Positions 44,473-53,644 are shown, counted from the stretch's first letter. The stretch is 64,000 nucleotides of DNA from Actinotalea endophytica (GCF_025717005.1 NZ_JAOVZU010000006.1:202925-266924); one strand, 5' to 3'. Numbers and translations: made by a program. The notes: generated from the letters alone by a model not told the origin.

Positions 44473-45191
44473 CGCGGCGCGCTGCGCAGCACGTACCCGA
44501 CGCCGCGCTTGGTGTGGATCAGTGGCTCGACCTCGCCGAGTTCGGGGTCGCGGTCGACCTTGCGTCGCAGGTACGAGATGTAGGACTCCACGATCGACCC
44601 GTCGCCGCCCCAGTCGTACTGCCACACGTGGTCGAGGATCTGGCTCTTGGACAGCACCCGGCCGGCGTTCAGCAGGAGGTAGCGCAGGAGCGCGAACTCG
44701 GTGGGGGACAGCTCGATCGGGTGTCCGGCGCGGGTCACCTCGTGGGAGTCCTCGTCGAGCTCGAGGTCGGAGTAGCGCAGCACCGAGGCGTCGTCGGCCG
44801 GCCCGCGGCCCGTGCGGCGCAGCACGGCGCGGATCCGGGCCACGACCTCCTCGAGGCTGAACGGCTTGGTCACGTAGTCGTCGCCGCCGACGGTCAGGCC
44901 GGTCACCTTGTCGCTGGTGTCGTCGCGTGCGGTGAGGAAGAGCACCGGGACGTGCTGGCCGCGCTCGCGCATCCGTCGGGTGACCGCGAAGCCGTCGAGG
45001 TCCGGGAGCATCACGTCGAGCACCACGAGGTCGGGGTTGACGTCCGCGATGGTGGACAGTGCGCTCGCACCGTCCCCCGCAGGGTGCACCTCGAAACCTG
45101 CGAAGCGCAGTGACGTGGTGAGCAGCTCACGGATGGTCGGTTCGTCGTCGACGACGACGAGCCTGGCCTCGGGCGCGGCGGAGTCAGCCAT
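44469..45191 (-). CDS. OmpR-family response regulator
   Basis: A 240-residue regulator. The receiver domain has VVVDDEPTIREL, the phospho-acceptor in LVVLDVMLPDLDG, and the switch Lys in VTKPFSLEEV. The winged-helix output covers residues 140-236 (ELSPTEFALLRYLLLNAGRV; SYISYLRRKVDRD). It is the partner of the kinase that overlaps its stop. The start is ATG 45191. It resembles TcrX/TrcR-type regulators. Target genes are not evident; PspA lies immediately upstream on the same strand. Confidence 0.94.
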   Translation of the reverse strand: MADSAAPEARLVVVDDEPTIRELLTTSLRFAGFEVHPAGDGASALSTIADVNPDLVVLDVMLPDLDGFAVTRRMRERGQHVPVLFLTARDDTSDKVTGLTVGGDDYVTKPFSLEEVVARIRAVLRRTGRGPADDASVLRYSDLELDEDSHEVTRAGHPIELSPTEFALLRYLLLNAGRVLSKSQILDHVWQYDWGGDGSIVESYISYLRRKVDRDPELGEVEPLIHTKRGVGYVLRSAPR

Positions 45192-45271
45192 GGGTTCAGT
45201 CTGCGCGCGGAACCTGGGAAGCGCCTGGGAGCCCGCTGGGTGTGTCCGCCCGGTGCTGCACGCACTGCGAC

Positions 45272-45334
45272 GAACGCGGCCGGGTGCGCACCGGGCGGCC
45301 GTCGAGGGCCGCCCGCGCACACCCGGCCGCGTTC
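45272..45334 (-). terminator. Long two-tier hairpin terminator after pspA
   Basis: The outer stem GAACGCGGCCGGGTG/CACCCGGCCGCGTTC (15 pairs) and inner stem CGGGCGGCC/GGCCGCCCG (9 pairs) form one extended hairpin 15 bases after the PspA stop. It separates pspA from the downstream two-component genes. Confidence 0.8.
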
Positions 45335-45349
45335 GGCCGAGCCCGAGCG

Positions 45350-46084
45350 TCAGGCGTCGAGCTGCGGGGTGCCGCCGGCCTTCATCGCAGCCAGCCGCGC
45401 CTCGATCTCGAGGGTCTCGCCGGCGTCCTCGAGCTCGGCGAACTGCGCGTCCAGCGAGGACGCGGCGATCTCGGCCTGACCGGCCACCCGGGCCTCGTCG
45501 CGGCGCACCTTCTCCTCGAAGCGGGACAGCTCGGAGGTCGGGTCGAGGACGTTGATCGAGCCGATCGCGTCCTGCACCTGAGCCTGCGCCTGGGCGGACT
45601 TGGCGCGCGCCACGAGCTCGTCGCGCTTGGACTTGAGCTGGTCCAGCTTGAGCTTCATCTGGGTGAGGCCGTCCTTGAGCTTGGCCACCACCTCGGTCTG
45701 CGAGGCGATCATCGGCTCGGCGGAGGACGCCTCCTGCTCGAACTGGATCTGCTTGCCGAGCGCGACCTTCGCCAGGCCGTCGAACCGGTCGGCGTCCGCG
45801 GCGTTGCCCTGGCCGCGCAGCTGGTCGGCCTTGGACGACGCGGCGAGGGCCTTCGCGCCCCACTCCTTGGCGGCGGCGACGTCCTCGGCGTGGTCGGCCT
45901 CGGCCAGCCGCAGGTTGCCGATGGTCACGGCGACCGCGTCCTCGGCCTCGGCGATCGAGTTCGTGTAGTCCCGGATCATCTGGTCGAGCATCTTCTCCGG
46001 GTCCTCGGCGCGGTCCAGCAGGGCGTTGACGTTCGCCTTGGTGAGCTGGGCGATGCGCCCGAGGATCGTCTGCTTCTCGGCCAT
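45350..46084 (-). CDS. pspA: PspA/IM30 (Vipp1-like) membrane-stress protein
   Basis: A 244-residue, almost wholly coiled-coil ESCRT-III-like protein that binds stressed membranes from the cytosol. Typical segments are ILGRIAQLTKANVNALLDRA, EDPEKMLDQMIRDY and a heptad-rich centre (LKDGLTQMKLKLDQLKSKRD). The ATG at 46084 follows GAAGGCA. It is followed by a long hairpin. Its neighbour upstream is the TPM-domain protein, the usual pairing in actinobacteria. Confidence 0.93.
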   Translation of the reverse strand: MAEKQTILGRIAQLTKANVNALLDRAEDPEKMLDQMIRDYTNSIAEAEDAVAVTIGNLRLAEADHAEDVAAAKEWGAKALAASSKADQLRGQGNAADADRFDGLAKVALGKQIQFEQEASSAEPMIASQTEVVAKLKDGLTQMKLKLDQLKSKRDELVARAKSAQAQAQVQDAIGSINVLDPTSELSRFEEKVRRDEARVAGQAEIAASSLDAQFAELEDAGETLEIEARLAAMKAGGTPQLDA

Positions 46085-46159
46085 CGTGATGCCTTCCTTC
46101 GGTGTCGGTGCGGGTGGTCGTCGGGGTGCCGGTGAGTCAGGTCGCGGGGGTCGAGGAGG

Positions 46160-48184
46160 TCAGAAGCGGCCCCCTCCGCCGCGGCGTCCGCGCGTGCCGC
46201 CGCCCCCGAAGGACCCGGCGGACCGGCCGCCGCGGTGCGGTGCGGAGAAGCCGCCACCGCGCGAGCCGCGCGGCGTGCGCATCGGGCTGCCGAAACCGCC
46301 CGTCCCGCCGCGCATGGCCTGGCCGAGCAGGATGCCGCCCAGGACCATCGACGTGGTGCTGCCGCCTCCGCCGGGACCCCGTTGCTGGCTCGCCTGCCAC
46401 TGCCGGACGTCGGCCTCGGCGAGCTGCTGCGCGGAGCCGGCGAGCTGTCCGGCGCGCTGCGCCATCGGCAGGGCCACCATCGGGTCGGTCGCACTGGCCT
46501 TCTCGGCCTCCTGCGCGAGCCGGGCCGCCTCGGCGAGCCTCGTCCGGGCCTCGGCTCCGACGGCGCCACGTCGGGTCTCGATGAAGTCGGCGACCGAGCG
46601 GATCTGCGTGCCGACCTGGCCGAGGGTGTTCGCGAGCTGTGCGCGGGCCCGCTCGGCCCGGTCCGCGGCCTCGCGTGCCGGGCCGAGCGCGGCGTCGAGG
46701 GCGGCCTCCGCCTCGGTGAGCCGGCGCAGGGCCGCGAGCAGGTCGCCGCCCTGCCGGGCCGCCGTGGCCTCGGAGATCACCTGGCGCGCCACGCCCGCGG
46801 CGGCGGTCACCGCGGGGTCGGACGGCGCGAGTCGTTCGGCGTCCGCGACGTCCGCACCGATCGAGGCGAGCGCGGCGTCGACCTTGGTGCCGGCCTCGGC
46901 GAGGTCGGCACGCGCGTGGTCGACGGCGTCGAGGAGACGGACCGCCTGCTCGACCGAGTCCTCGGCTGCCCGCGCCAGCCCGACCGCGGCGGCCCGGTCG
47001 GTCTCGACCACGGCGAGCCCCCTGTCCACGGACTCGCGAGCCCCGGCGAGCAGCGCCTCGGCCTGGTCGGCGTTGTCGGCGACGGAGCTGAGCGCTGCCG
47101 GGGTGAAGGTCGTGGCCAGCGAGGACAGCGTCGCGCGGGCGCCGCCCAGCCGGGAGGAGACCTCGTCGGCGCGCTGCCGGGTCTCGGCGAGCACCTGCGG
47201 CGCCCGGGACTGCAGGTCGCGGAGACGGTCGAACTCGTCCGCCTGAGCGTCGAGCTGCTCGTCGGCAGAGCGGCACAGCTCGAGGATCTGGGTCATCATC
47301 GCGCGGGCCTGGGGCTCGGTCTCGGGCTCGGAGTCGTCGAGCTTCTGCCGGAGGGCGAACGCCTGCGCGAGCGACGACGTGGCCTGCGCGAGCACCTCGG
47401 TGAACCGGCGGGTCGCCTCGACGCCGAACTGCGCCTGCGCGAACCCGAGCTCCTGCTCGGACGTCTTGACCGCGTCGTCGAGCTCGACGAGTGCGGCGCT
47501 CGCCCGCCTGCCGAGCTCGGCGGTGGGCAGCTTCGTCGTGTCGTCGGCGGCGGTCCCGCGACTCCGCGAGCGGCGGGAGGCGACGAACCAGAAGATGCCG
47601 ATCACGACGAGCCCGATGATCCCGGCGACCAGCAGGCCGCTCACGCCGCCGGACGAGCCCGAGGCGGTGCCGCCGGACGCTGCATCCTCGATCGCGCTCG
47701 CGGTGGCGATCGCAGCGCCGGCCCAGTCGTCCTGTGCGAGGTGCTGCTCGGCGGTGCGCTCGATCTCGCCGAGCTGGTCGTCGGTGAAGGCGATGGCGTC
47801 GTCGACCGAGAGGTGGTACTGGCGGTCGTCCACCGCCACGGCGAGCAGCAGGTCGTCCCGTCCGAGGCCCGAGGCCGTCGCGGTCTCGTTCGCCCAGTCC
47901 GCCGCGCTCATGCCGTCGAACGACGGGACGTAGGCGACGAACAGCTGGTAGCCGGTGTCGGCCTGAAGCTGGTCGAGGGCGTCCTGCACCTCCGTGGCCT
48001 CGGAGTCGCTGAGCACGCCGGCCGTGTCGGTCAGGTCGGCGGGGAGATTCCCCGGTTCGTCGGCCCACGCCGGCGCGGCGAGGGTGCCGGCCAGGAGGGT
48101 CAGGACGAGGGCGGCGACGGTGCGCCACCTCTCCCGACGTCGGGGGACACGGGGGCCGGGCGCTGCACTGCCGATCACGACCAT
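46160..48184 (-). CDS. TPM-domain membrane protein with coiled-coil C-terminus
   Basis: A 674-residue exported protein. The signal peptide (VAALVLTLLAGTLAAPAWA) is followed by a TPM domain (residues 45-160; LTDTAGVLSDSEATEVQDAL). A membrane helix is near residue 190 (VAGIIGLVVIGIFWFVA), followed by a long Ala-rich coiled-coil region and a Gly/Arg/Ser-rich tail. The topology puts the TPM domain outside and the coiled coil inside. The gene precedes pspA, suggesting a membrane-stress role. The ATG at 48184 is used; a GTG six bases later is possible. Confidence 0.85.
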   Translation of the reverse strand: MVVIGSAAPGPRVPRRRERWRTVAALVLTLLAGTLAAPAWADEPGNLPADLTDTAGVLSDSEATEVQDALDQLQADTGYQLFVAYVPSFDGMSAADWANETATASGLGRDDLLLAVAVDDRQYHLSVDDAIAFTDDQLGEIERTAEQHLAQDDWAGAAIATASAIEDAASGGTASGSSGGVSGLLVAGIIGLVVIGIFWFVASRRSRSRGTAADDTTKLPTAELGRRASAALVELDDAVKTSEQELGFAQAQFGVEATRRFTEVLAQATSSLAQAFALRQKLDDSEPETEPQARAMMTQILELCRSADEQLDAQADEFDRLRDLQSRAPQVLAETRQRADEVSSRLGGARATLSSLATTFTPAALSSVADNADQAEALLAGARESVDRGLAVVETDRAAAVGLARAAEDSVEQAVRLLDAVDHARADLAEAGTKVDAALASIGADVADAERLAPSDPAVTAAAGVARQVISEATAARQGGDLLAALRRLTEAEAALDAALGPAREAADRAERARAQLANTLGQVGTQIRSVADFIETRRGAVGAEARTRLAEAARLAQEAEKASATDPMVALPMAQRAGQLAGSAQQLAEADVRQWQASQQRGPGGGGSTTSMVLGGILLGQAMRGGTGGFGSPMRTPRGSRGGGFSAPHRGGRSAGSFGGGGTRGRRGGGGRF

Positions 48185-48306
48185 GATCCTCGACCACCCG
48201 GCACGGGACTCGCAACGCCCACCCGGGCGGCCACGGTCGCCGCACGGCACCCGGACCGGTCGGCCACAGACTCGGGCCGGGGCGTGGCGAGAATCACAGC
48301 GTTCTG

Positions 48307-48320
48307 TGTGAAGGTTCACA
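48307..48320. promoter_or_regulatory. Palindrome upstream of the amidotransferase gene (Crp-like)
   Basis: TGTGAAGGTTCACA is a perfect 14-base palindrome containing TGTGA and TCACA arms. The four-base spacing is shorter than the standard six of Crp/GlxR sites. It lies 45 bases before a leaderless -10 box. Confidence 0.4.
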
Positions 48321-48364
48321 TGCCTGTGACCGGATGGACCCCCGTTTGGCTCCGAACGCGTCCG

Positions 48365-48370
48365 TACACT
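48365..48370 (+). promoter_or_regulatory. -10 box of a leaderless promoter
   Basis: TACACT ends six bases before the GTG at 48377. Confidence 0.5.
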
Positions 48371-48376
48371 TCCCGG

Positions 48377-49141
48377 GTGAGACTGACAGTGCTGGAAAAC
48401 GTGGCGGCGGTTCCGCTCGACCGGTTCGCCGGTTGGCTCGCCGAATCTCCCCAGGCTCCTGAGATCGTGACGGTCCGCCCGTGGGCGGGCGACGCGGTCC
48501 CGAGCCTCGACGACTGCGGCGACGGGCTCATCGTGCTCGGCGGTCTGCAGAACGCCTACGACGACGCCGTGGCTCCGTGGCTGCCCGCCACCCGTGCCCT
48601 GCTCGGTGAGGCGACCCGCTCCGGGCTCCCGACGCTCGGTCTGTGCCTCGGCGCCCAGCTGCTCGCGGTCGCGAACGGCGGCACCGTCCAGGTCAGCGCC
48701 CCTCCGGGACGTGAGGCCGGCGTGATCGACATCGTGCCGCGACCGGCCGCCGCGCACGACGCGCTGCTGGACCGCCTCGCGGCCGACGTCCCGGCCGACC
48801 ACCCGGCCGGCGGCGGCGTGCTCGCCAAGATGCCCTCGATGCACGCCGACGCCGTGGTGAACCTGCCGGTCGGCGCCACCTGGCTGGCGTCGTCCGCGCA
48901 GTACCCGTACCAGGCGTTCCGGGTCGGCGAGTGCGCGTGGGGCCTGCAGTTCCACCCGGAGGCCTCGGCCGAGACTGTGCTGGCCTGGGCGCGCGACTTC
49001 GAGGACGTGGACGCCGACGCCGTCGCGGCCGAGATGGCCGAGCACGCCGAGGCGATCGAGTACGCCGGGCGCGCCCTGGCGTTCGGGTTCGCCGAGGTGG
49101 TGGCCGACGAGGCCGCCGCGATCGCCGAGCTCGTCGGCTGA
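48377..49141 (+). CDS. Class I glutamine amidotransferase-like protein
   Basis: A 254-residue GATase1 protein. The nucleophile Cys lies in LGLCLGAQLLA, and the His/Glu pair in GLQFHPEAS. The catalytic triad is therefore intact. No synthase domain is attached. Related stand-alone proteins act as glutamine amidotransferases or gamma-glutamyl hydrolases, for example on GMP-synthase-like or polyamine pathways; the partner is unknown. GTG at 48377, six bases after a TANNNT box. Confidence 0.88.
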   Translation: MRLTVLENVAAVPLDRFAGWLAESPQAPEIVTVRPWAGDAVPSLDDCGDGLIVLGGLQNAYDDAVAPWLPATRALLGEATRSGLPTLGLCLGAQLLAVANGGTVQVSAPPGREAGVIDIVPRPAAAHDALLDRLAADVPADHPAGGGVLAKMPSMHADAVVNLPVGATWLASSAQYPYQAFRVGECAWGLQFHPEASAETVLAWARDFEDVDADAVAAEMAEHAEAIEYAGRALAFGFAEVVADEAAAIAELVG

Positions 49142-49147
49142 GCTCAT

Positions 49148-49166
49148 CGCCTGCGGTGCGCAGGCG
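49148..49166. terminator. Hairpin between convergent genes
   Basis: CGCCTGCG and CGCAGGCG with a three-base loop fill the gap between the amidotransferase and the XPB helicase stops. Confidence 0.55.
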
Positions 49167-50816
49167 TCACTCGGCCGGGTCGGCCTCCAGGTCGTGGGAG
49201 TCCACGATCGTGTAGGCGTAGCCCTGCTCGGCGAGGAACCGCTGGCGGTGGGCGGCGAACTCCTGGTCGACGGTGTCGCGGGCGACCACCGCGTAGAAGT
49301 GCGCGGTACGCCCGTCGGCCTTGGGACGCATGATCCGGCCGAGCCGCTGGGCCTCCTCCTGACGTGACCCGAACGAGCCCGAGACCTGGATGGCGACCGC
49401 TGCCTCCGGCAGGTCGACGGAGAAGTTCGCGACCTTGCTGACCACCAGCCGGGAGATCTCCCCGGCCCGGAACGCGTCGAACAGCCGTTGGCGCTCGCGG
49501 ACCGTGGTCTGACCGGTGAGCAGCGGGGCGTCGAGGTGCTCGGCGAGCTCGTGCAGCTGGTCCAGGTACTGGCCGATCACCAGCACCTGCTCGTCGGAGT
49601 GACGCGCGACGAGCTGCTCGACGACCCGGTTCTTGCCGGACGCCGAGGCGGCGAGCCGGTAGCGGTCCTCCGGCTCGGCCGTCGCGTAGACCATGCGCTC
49701 GGTCTCCGGCAGGGTCAGGCGCACCTCGGTGCACACGGCCGGAGCGATGTAGCCCTGCGCCTCGATGTCCCGCCACGGAGCGTCGTAGCGCTTGGGCCCG
49801 ATCAGGGAGAACACCTCGTCCTCGCGACCGTCCTCGCGCACCAGGGTGGCGGTGAGGCCGAGCCGCCGGCGGGCCTGCAGGTCGGCGGTCATCCGGAAGA
49901 TCGGTGCGGGCAGCAGGTGCACCTCGTCGTAGACGATCAGCCCCCAGTCGCGGGCGTCCAGCAGCTCGAGGTGCGGGTAGACGCCCTTCCGCTTCATCGT
50001 GAGCACCTGGTAGGTGGCGATCGTGACCGGGCGGACCTCCTTGCGTGCGCCCGAGTACTCACCGATCTCGTCCTCGGTGAGGGTCGTGCGGCGCAGCAGC
50101 TCGTCGCGCCACTGCCGGGCCGCGACGGTGTTCGTCACCAGGATCAGCGCGGTGGTCTTGGAGTGCGCCATCGCGGCCGCGCCGACGATCGTCTTGCCCG
50201 CGCCGCAGGGCAGCACCACGACGCCCGAGCCGCCGTGCCAGAAGGAGTCGGCGGCCTGCTGCTGGTAGGGCCGCAGCGCCCAGCCGTCGGTCACCAGGTC
50301 GATCAGGTGGGCTTCGCCGTCGACGTAGCCGGCCAGGTCCTCGGCGGGCCAGCCGAGCTTGACCAGGGCCTGCTTGAGGCGACCGCGCTCGGAGGGGTGC
50401 ACCGCGACGTCGTCGGTGTCGAGCCGCGCGCCGAGCATCCCGGCGGTCCGCTTGGAGCGCAGCACCTCCTCGAGCACCGCACGGTCGAGCGCGTGCAGCA
50501 CCAGCCCGTGCGTCGGGTGGTCGACCAGCTGCAACCGGCCGTAGCGGTCCATCGTCTCGGCGAGGTCGACCAGCAAGGCGTGCGGCACCGGGTAGCGCGA
50601 GTACTCGATCAGGGCGTTGACCACCTGCTCGGCGTCGTGGCCGGCCGCTCGTGCGTTCCAGAGACCGAGCGCGGTCAGCCGGTAGGTGTGCACGTGCTCG
50701 GGAGCGCGCTCGAGCTCGGCGAACGGGGCGATCGCGCGACGGGCCTCTTCCGCTGCGGGGTGGTCGACCTCGAGCAGCAGCGTCTTGTCGCTCTGCACGA
50801 TCAGCGGTCCGTCCAT
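49167..50816 (-). CDS. DNA repair helicase XPB
   Basis: A 549-residue superfamily 2 helicase of the XPB/ERCC3 type found in actinobacteria and archaea. An N-terminal damage-recognition-like domain (residues 1-180) precedes Walker A PCGAGKT, the DEAH-like VYDEVHLLPA, and C-terminal helicase motifs (VIGQYLDQLHELAEHL; EEAQRLGRIMRPKADGR). It unwinds DNA with 3'-5' polarity in studied relatives. It lies 50 bases downstream of a helicase-associated protein, its likely partner. ATG at 50816. Confidence 0.95.
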   Translation of the reverse strand: MDGPLIVQSDKTLLLEVDHPAAEEARRAIAPFAELERAPEHVHTYRLTALGLWNARAAGHDAEQVVNALIEYSRYPVPHALLVDLAETMDRYGRLQLVDHPTHGLVLHALDRAVLEEVLRSKRTAGMLGARLDTDDVAVHPSERGRLKQALVKLGWPAEDLAGYVDGEAHLIDLVTDGWALRPYQQQAADSFWHGGSGVVVLPCGAGKTIVGAAAMAHSKTTALILVTNTVAARQWRDELLRRTTLTEDEIGEYSGARKEVRPVTIATYQVLTMKRKGVYPHLELLDARDWGLIVYDEVHLLPAPIFRMTADLQARRRLGLTATLVREDGREDEVFSLIGPKRYDAPWRDIEAQGYIAPAVCTEVRLTLPETERMVYATAEPEDRYRLAASASGKNRVVEQLVARHSDEQVLVIGQYLDQLHELAEHLDAPLLTGQTTVRERQRLFDAFRAGEISRLVVSKVANFSVDLPEAAVAIQVSGSFGSRQEEAQRLGRIMRPKADGRTAHFYAVVARDTVDQEFAAHRQRFLAEQGYAYTIVDSHDLEADPAE

Positions 50817-50866
50817 GCCTCTCCCGTCGAGTGGTCAGGTTGTCGAGTGGTCAGGCTGTCGATCGG

Positions 50867-53215
50867 TCAGGTTGCCGAGCGGTCGGCGTGCAGGTCCTCG
50901 CCGCTGCTCGGCTCGGCCGGCTCGGCGCCGACGATCCGGTGCACCGCGACGATGAGCTCGGACTCCCGTTCGGCATCCAGCACACGGACCCGGCCCGCGT
51001 CGACCCGGAGCACACGGACCCGGCGCCGGGAGGGCCCGGACGGGCCGGCCACCTCGAGCCAGACCTCGCGCCCGGCCGCGGCGGCCTCGCGCAGCAGTCC
51101 CAACGTCTCGACGGGCTCCGCTGTTCCCTGGTCCTCGGGCTCCGGGTCCGGTGTCCCGGCCAGGTCGGCCGCGACCCGCTCGAGGCGCCGTCGGCCGAGC
51201 GCGGGGTCGGGCACGGTGCGCCGGCGGAGTCGGACCCGGTGCGCCGTTGGGGTCAGCCGCACGGCGAGGCCGTCGGCGTCCTCGAGAACGGCGGGGAGCC
51301 CGGCGGCCCGGACGGCCTCGACGAGCTCTGCGGGTGGCGCCGTGGCGATCAGCACGCCCGGTGCGACCAGCCGGGCGCCGAGCCCGCGCATCGCCGCGTG
51401 GCCGGTGAGCGTGGCGAGCGCGGCCGGGTCGCCGCGCAGGTAGGCGAGTGCGCTGCCGGCCCGGACCTGGCCGTGCCGCCTGGCCGCGTCGCTGACCAGG
51501 TACTCGAGTGGTTGGGGCACGCCGGTGCGTGCGTGCGCGCCGAGCGCGGCGAGGATCTCCTCCGCGGTGCGACTGTCCAGCGCGGACCGCACGCTCGCCT
51601 CGGTGAAGCGCACGGTGAGCCCGGCGCCGCGCGACTCGACCTCGGCGATCTCGGTGAGCAGGGCTGAGAGCCGGTCGCTCGGCCGGCCGGGCACGATGCC
51701 GGTCAGGTCCCCGCCGAGCAGGACCTCGTCCACCGGTGCGGGCAGCACTGCCTCGAGCGCGTCGGCCGTGCGGCTCGCCCACCCGTCCGACTCGTCCGGG
51801 CGGCCGTCGGTGCCCGACGCCTCGACGGCGCCGTCGATCAGGTCGAGCAGGGCACGGGCGTGCGGCGCCAGCACGCCCGCTCCGCTGACCCCGAGCAGGG
51901 CGGCCTCGTCCAGCACGGCGCGGACCGCGTGCTCGGTGGGTGCCGTGCGCGGCGTGCGCCAGGCCAGCTGGGCGTGCACGTCGGCCGGGTCCAGGCGGCC
52001 GTCGCCCGCGTCGGCGAGCACCTGGAGCACCGCCGCGCGCAGCCGGGCCGCCCAGGGCCGGTGGTTCGTGGGGTCGAGCGCGGAGCGCAGCGCGCCGGCG
52101 TCGTCGCGGGTCCCCACCAGCCACGGTGCACGGTCGCTGGCCAACCAGGCGCCGGCGAGCTCCGCCCATCGTTCGCCGATGCCTCGGGAACCCCACTCGT
52201 CGGCCAGCGTGGTCGGGCAGAAGACGGGCTCCTCCTCGCCGTCGTCGGCCACCAGCTGGGCGGCTCCCGCGACCTCGACGAGCACGGCCGCGGTTCCCGC
52301 GTCGACGTCCAGGGCGCCGGCCACCCGGCGCAGCTCGCGCACGCCGAGGCCGCCGGCCCGCAGCACCGGGGCAGGGGTCCGGCCCCAGGTCGCGACCAGC
52401 TCGGCGGTCAGTCGGACGGCCTCGAGCGCGTGGCGGGCGGCCTCTCCGGCCACCAGCCCGGGGTCCACCGGTGTCGGCTCGAGACGGGGCCGGACCGGCG
52501 GCTCGGCCCGCAGACGACCGCCGCGCCGCGCGAGTGCCACCTCGCGCGGCAGGAGGACGTGCTGGGGGTCGCCGACCGCGAGCAGTCCATGCTGCAGGAG
52601 CCACGAGACGGCGGTGTGCCCGGGTGCGTCGCGGCTCGGGCTGCGGCCCACCGGTGGACCCCACGCGAGCGCGTCGAGGACGGCCGGAGCCCCGGCCGGG
52701 GCCGTGTCCAGGAGCTCGGTGATCGCGGCGGGGTCGGCGAGGTGGGCCGCGATCGCCTCGGGGGACGGGTCGGGCACGCCGAGCACGTCCGCGAGGGCCG
52801 CGAGGGTCTCGGGCGTGCGGCGGGCGAGGGTCGTGGACAGGCTCGGGCCGAGCCCTGCCGGCCAGGGGCCGAGCAGCTCCGCAAGCCCGGGGGTCGCGTG
52901 CAGCCCGTCCTCGTCCGCCCAGGCGAGTGCCCGTTCCAGGGCGTCGGCGACCCAGTCGGCGGCGTCGGCGCCGAGCGCGGCGGCGACGTCCTCGGCGCTC
53001 ACCGGGGCCGGCAGGACGAGCAGCGCGTCGAGCGTCGCCAGGACGCCCGCGTCGACGGTGGCCAGCGCGCGGTCGAGGCTCGCGCGGGTCGTCGCCCGGG
53101 CCGCGAGCGCGCGGACGGAGGCGGGCGGCGGTGCGGCCAGGTCGCGGCGCAGCTCGAGCAGCGCGACGAGGCCGTCCGGGCCCAGCGCACGCAGGTGCTC
53201 GGTGAACGTGGCCAT
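50867..53215 (-). CDS. Helicase-associated (XPB/Ssl2 N-terminal-like) protein
   Basis: A 782-residue Ala/Leu/Arg-rich protein built of helical repeats with several winged-helix-like segments. It has an XPB/Ssl2-like domain in its C-terminal part (APGVLIATAPPAELVEAVRA). No ATPase motif is visible. It directly precedes the XPB gene on the same strand and is a standard neighbour in actinobacteria, so it probably assists the helicase. The ATG at 53215 is seven bases after a minus-strand TATCGT box, indicating a leaderless transcript. Confidence 0.85.
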   Translation of the reverse strand: MATFTEHLRALGPDGLVALLELRRDLAAPPPASVRALAARATTRASLDRALATVDAGVLATLDALLVLPAPVSAEDVAAALGADAADWVADALERALAWADEDGLHATPGLAELLGPWPAGLGPSLSTTLARRTPETLAALADVLGVPDPSPEAIAAHLADPAAITELLDTAPAGAPAVLDALAWGPPVGRSPSRDAPGHTAVSWLLQHGLLAVGDPQHVLLPREVALARRGGRLRAEPPVRPRLEPTPVDPGLVAGEAARHALEAVRLTAELVATWGRTPAPVLRAGGLGVRELRRVAGALDVDAGTAAVLVEVAGAAQLVADDGEEEPVFCPTTLADEWGSRGIGERWAELAGAWLASDRAPWLVGTRDDAGALRSALDPTNHRPWAARLRAAVLQVLADAGDGRLDPADVHAQLAWRTPRTAPTEHAVRAVLDEAALLGVSGAGVLAPHARALLDLIDGAVEASGTDGRPDESDGWASRTADALEAVLPAPVDEVLLGGDLTGIVPGRPSDRLSALLTEIAEVESRGAGLTVRFTEASVRSALDSRTAEEILAALGAHARTGVPQPLEYLVSDAARRHGQVRAGSALAYLRGDPAALATLTGHAAMRGLGARLVAPGVLIATAPPAELVEAVRAAGLPAVLEDADGLAVRLTPTAHRVRLRRRTVPDPALGRRRLERVAADLAGTPDPEPEDQGTAEPVETLGLLREAAAAGREVWLEVAGPSGPSRRRVRVLRVDAGRVRVLDAERESELIVAVHRIVGAEPAEPSSGEDLHADRSAT

Positions 53216-53222
53216 CCGCACC

Positions 53223-53228
53223 ACGATA
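53223..53228 (-). promoter_or_regulatory. -10 box of a leaderless promoter (minus strand)
   Basis: On the minus strand TATCGT ends seven bases before the ATG of the helicase-associated gene. Confidence 0.45.
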
Positions 53229-53262
53229 CGGCGGCCGTCGCGCCCGGCCGGGCGCGGGCCCT

Positions 53263-53268
53263 TAGCAT
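53263..53268 (+). promoter_or_regulatory. -10 box of a leaderless promoter
   Basis: TAGCAT ends seven bases before the GTG at 53276. Confidence 0.5.
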
Positions 53269-53275
53269 CGTCGCC

Positions 53276-53620
53276 GTGGAGATCGTCAAGAACCTGCTGC
53301 TGGTGCTGCACTTCGTCGGGCTCGCGAGCCTGCTGGGTGGGTTCCTGGTGCAGATGAAGCCCGCGGTGAAGACCGTCAACCCGGCGATGCTGCACGGCGC
53401 CCTGACCCAGCTGGTCACGGGGGTCGCGCTGGTCGGGGTGATCGAGGCGATCGGCGAGCACGAGCTCAACTACCCGAAGATCATGACGAAGACGGCCGTG
53501 CTGCTGGTGATCACGGGCCTGGTCTTCGTGTTCCGCGGTCGCGAGCGGGTACCCACCGGGGTGTGGGGCGCGATCGGTGGGCTCACGCTGCTCAACATCG
53601 TGCTGGCGGTGTTCTGGTAG
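53276..53620 (+). CDS. Small integral membrane protein
   Basis: A 114-residue protein with about four hydrophobic helices (residues 5-25, 42-60, 72-90, 94-113). Two small charged loops contain MKPAVKTVNPAM and EHELNYPKI. The family is widespread but unnamed in actinobacteria. GTG at 53276 after a leaderless -10 box. The downstream hairpin separates it from the cold-shock gene. Confidence 0.75.
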   Translation: MEIVKNLLLVLHFVGLASLLGGFLVQMKPAVKTVNPAMLHGALTQLVTGVALVGVIEAIGEHELNYPKIMTKTAVLLVITGLVFVFRGRERVPTGVWGAIGGLTLLNIVLAVFW

Positions 53621-53644
53621 GCCCGTTCGGGTGCAATCCCGACG

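Noticed and set aside
48307-48320. Confident Crp/GlxR binding site
   Set aside because: The palindrome is perfect but its spacer is four, not six, bases. It is listed only as a weak candidate.
46235-48376. Plus-strand frame opposite the TPM-domain gene joined to the amidotransferase
   Set aside because: The frame is open only because of codon bias. The amidotransferase starts at 48377 behind its own -10 box, and the minus strand encodes a clear signal peptide and TPM domain.
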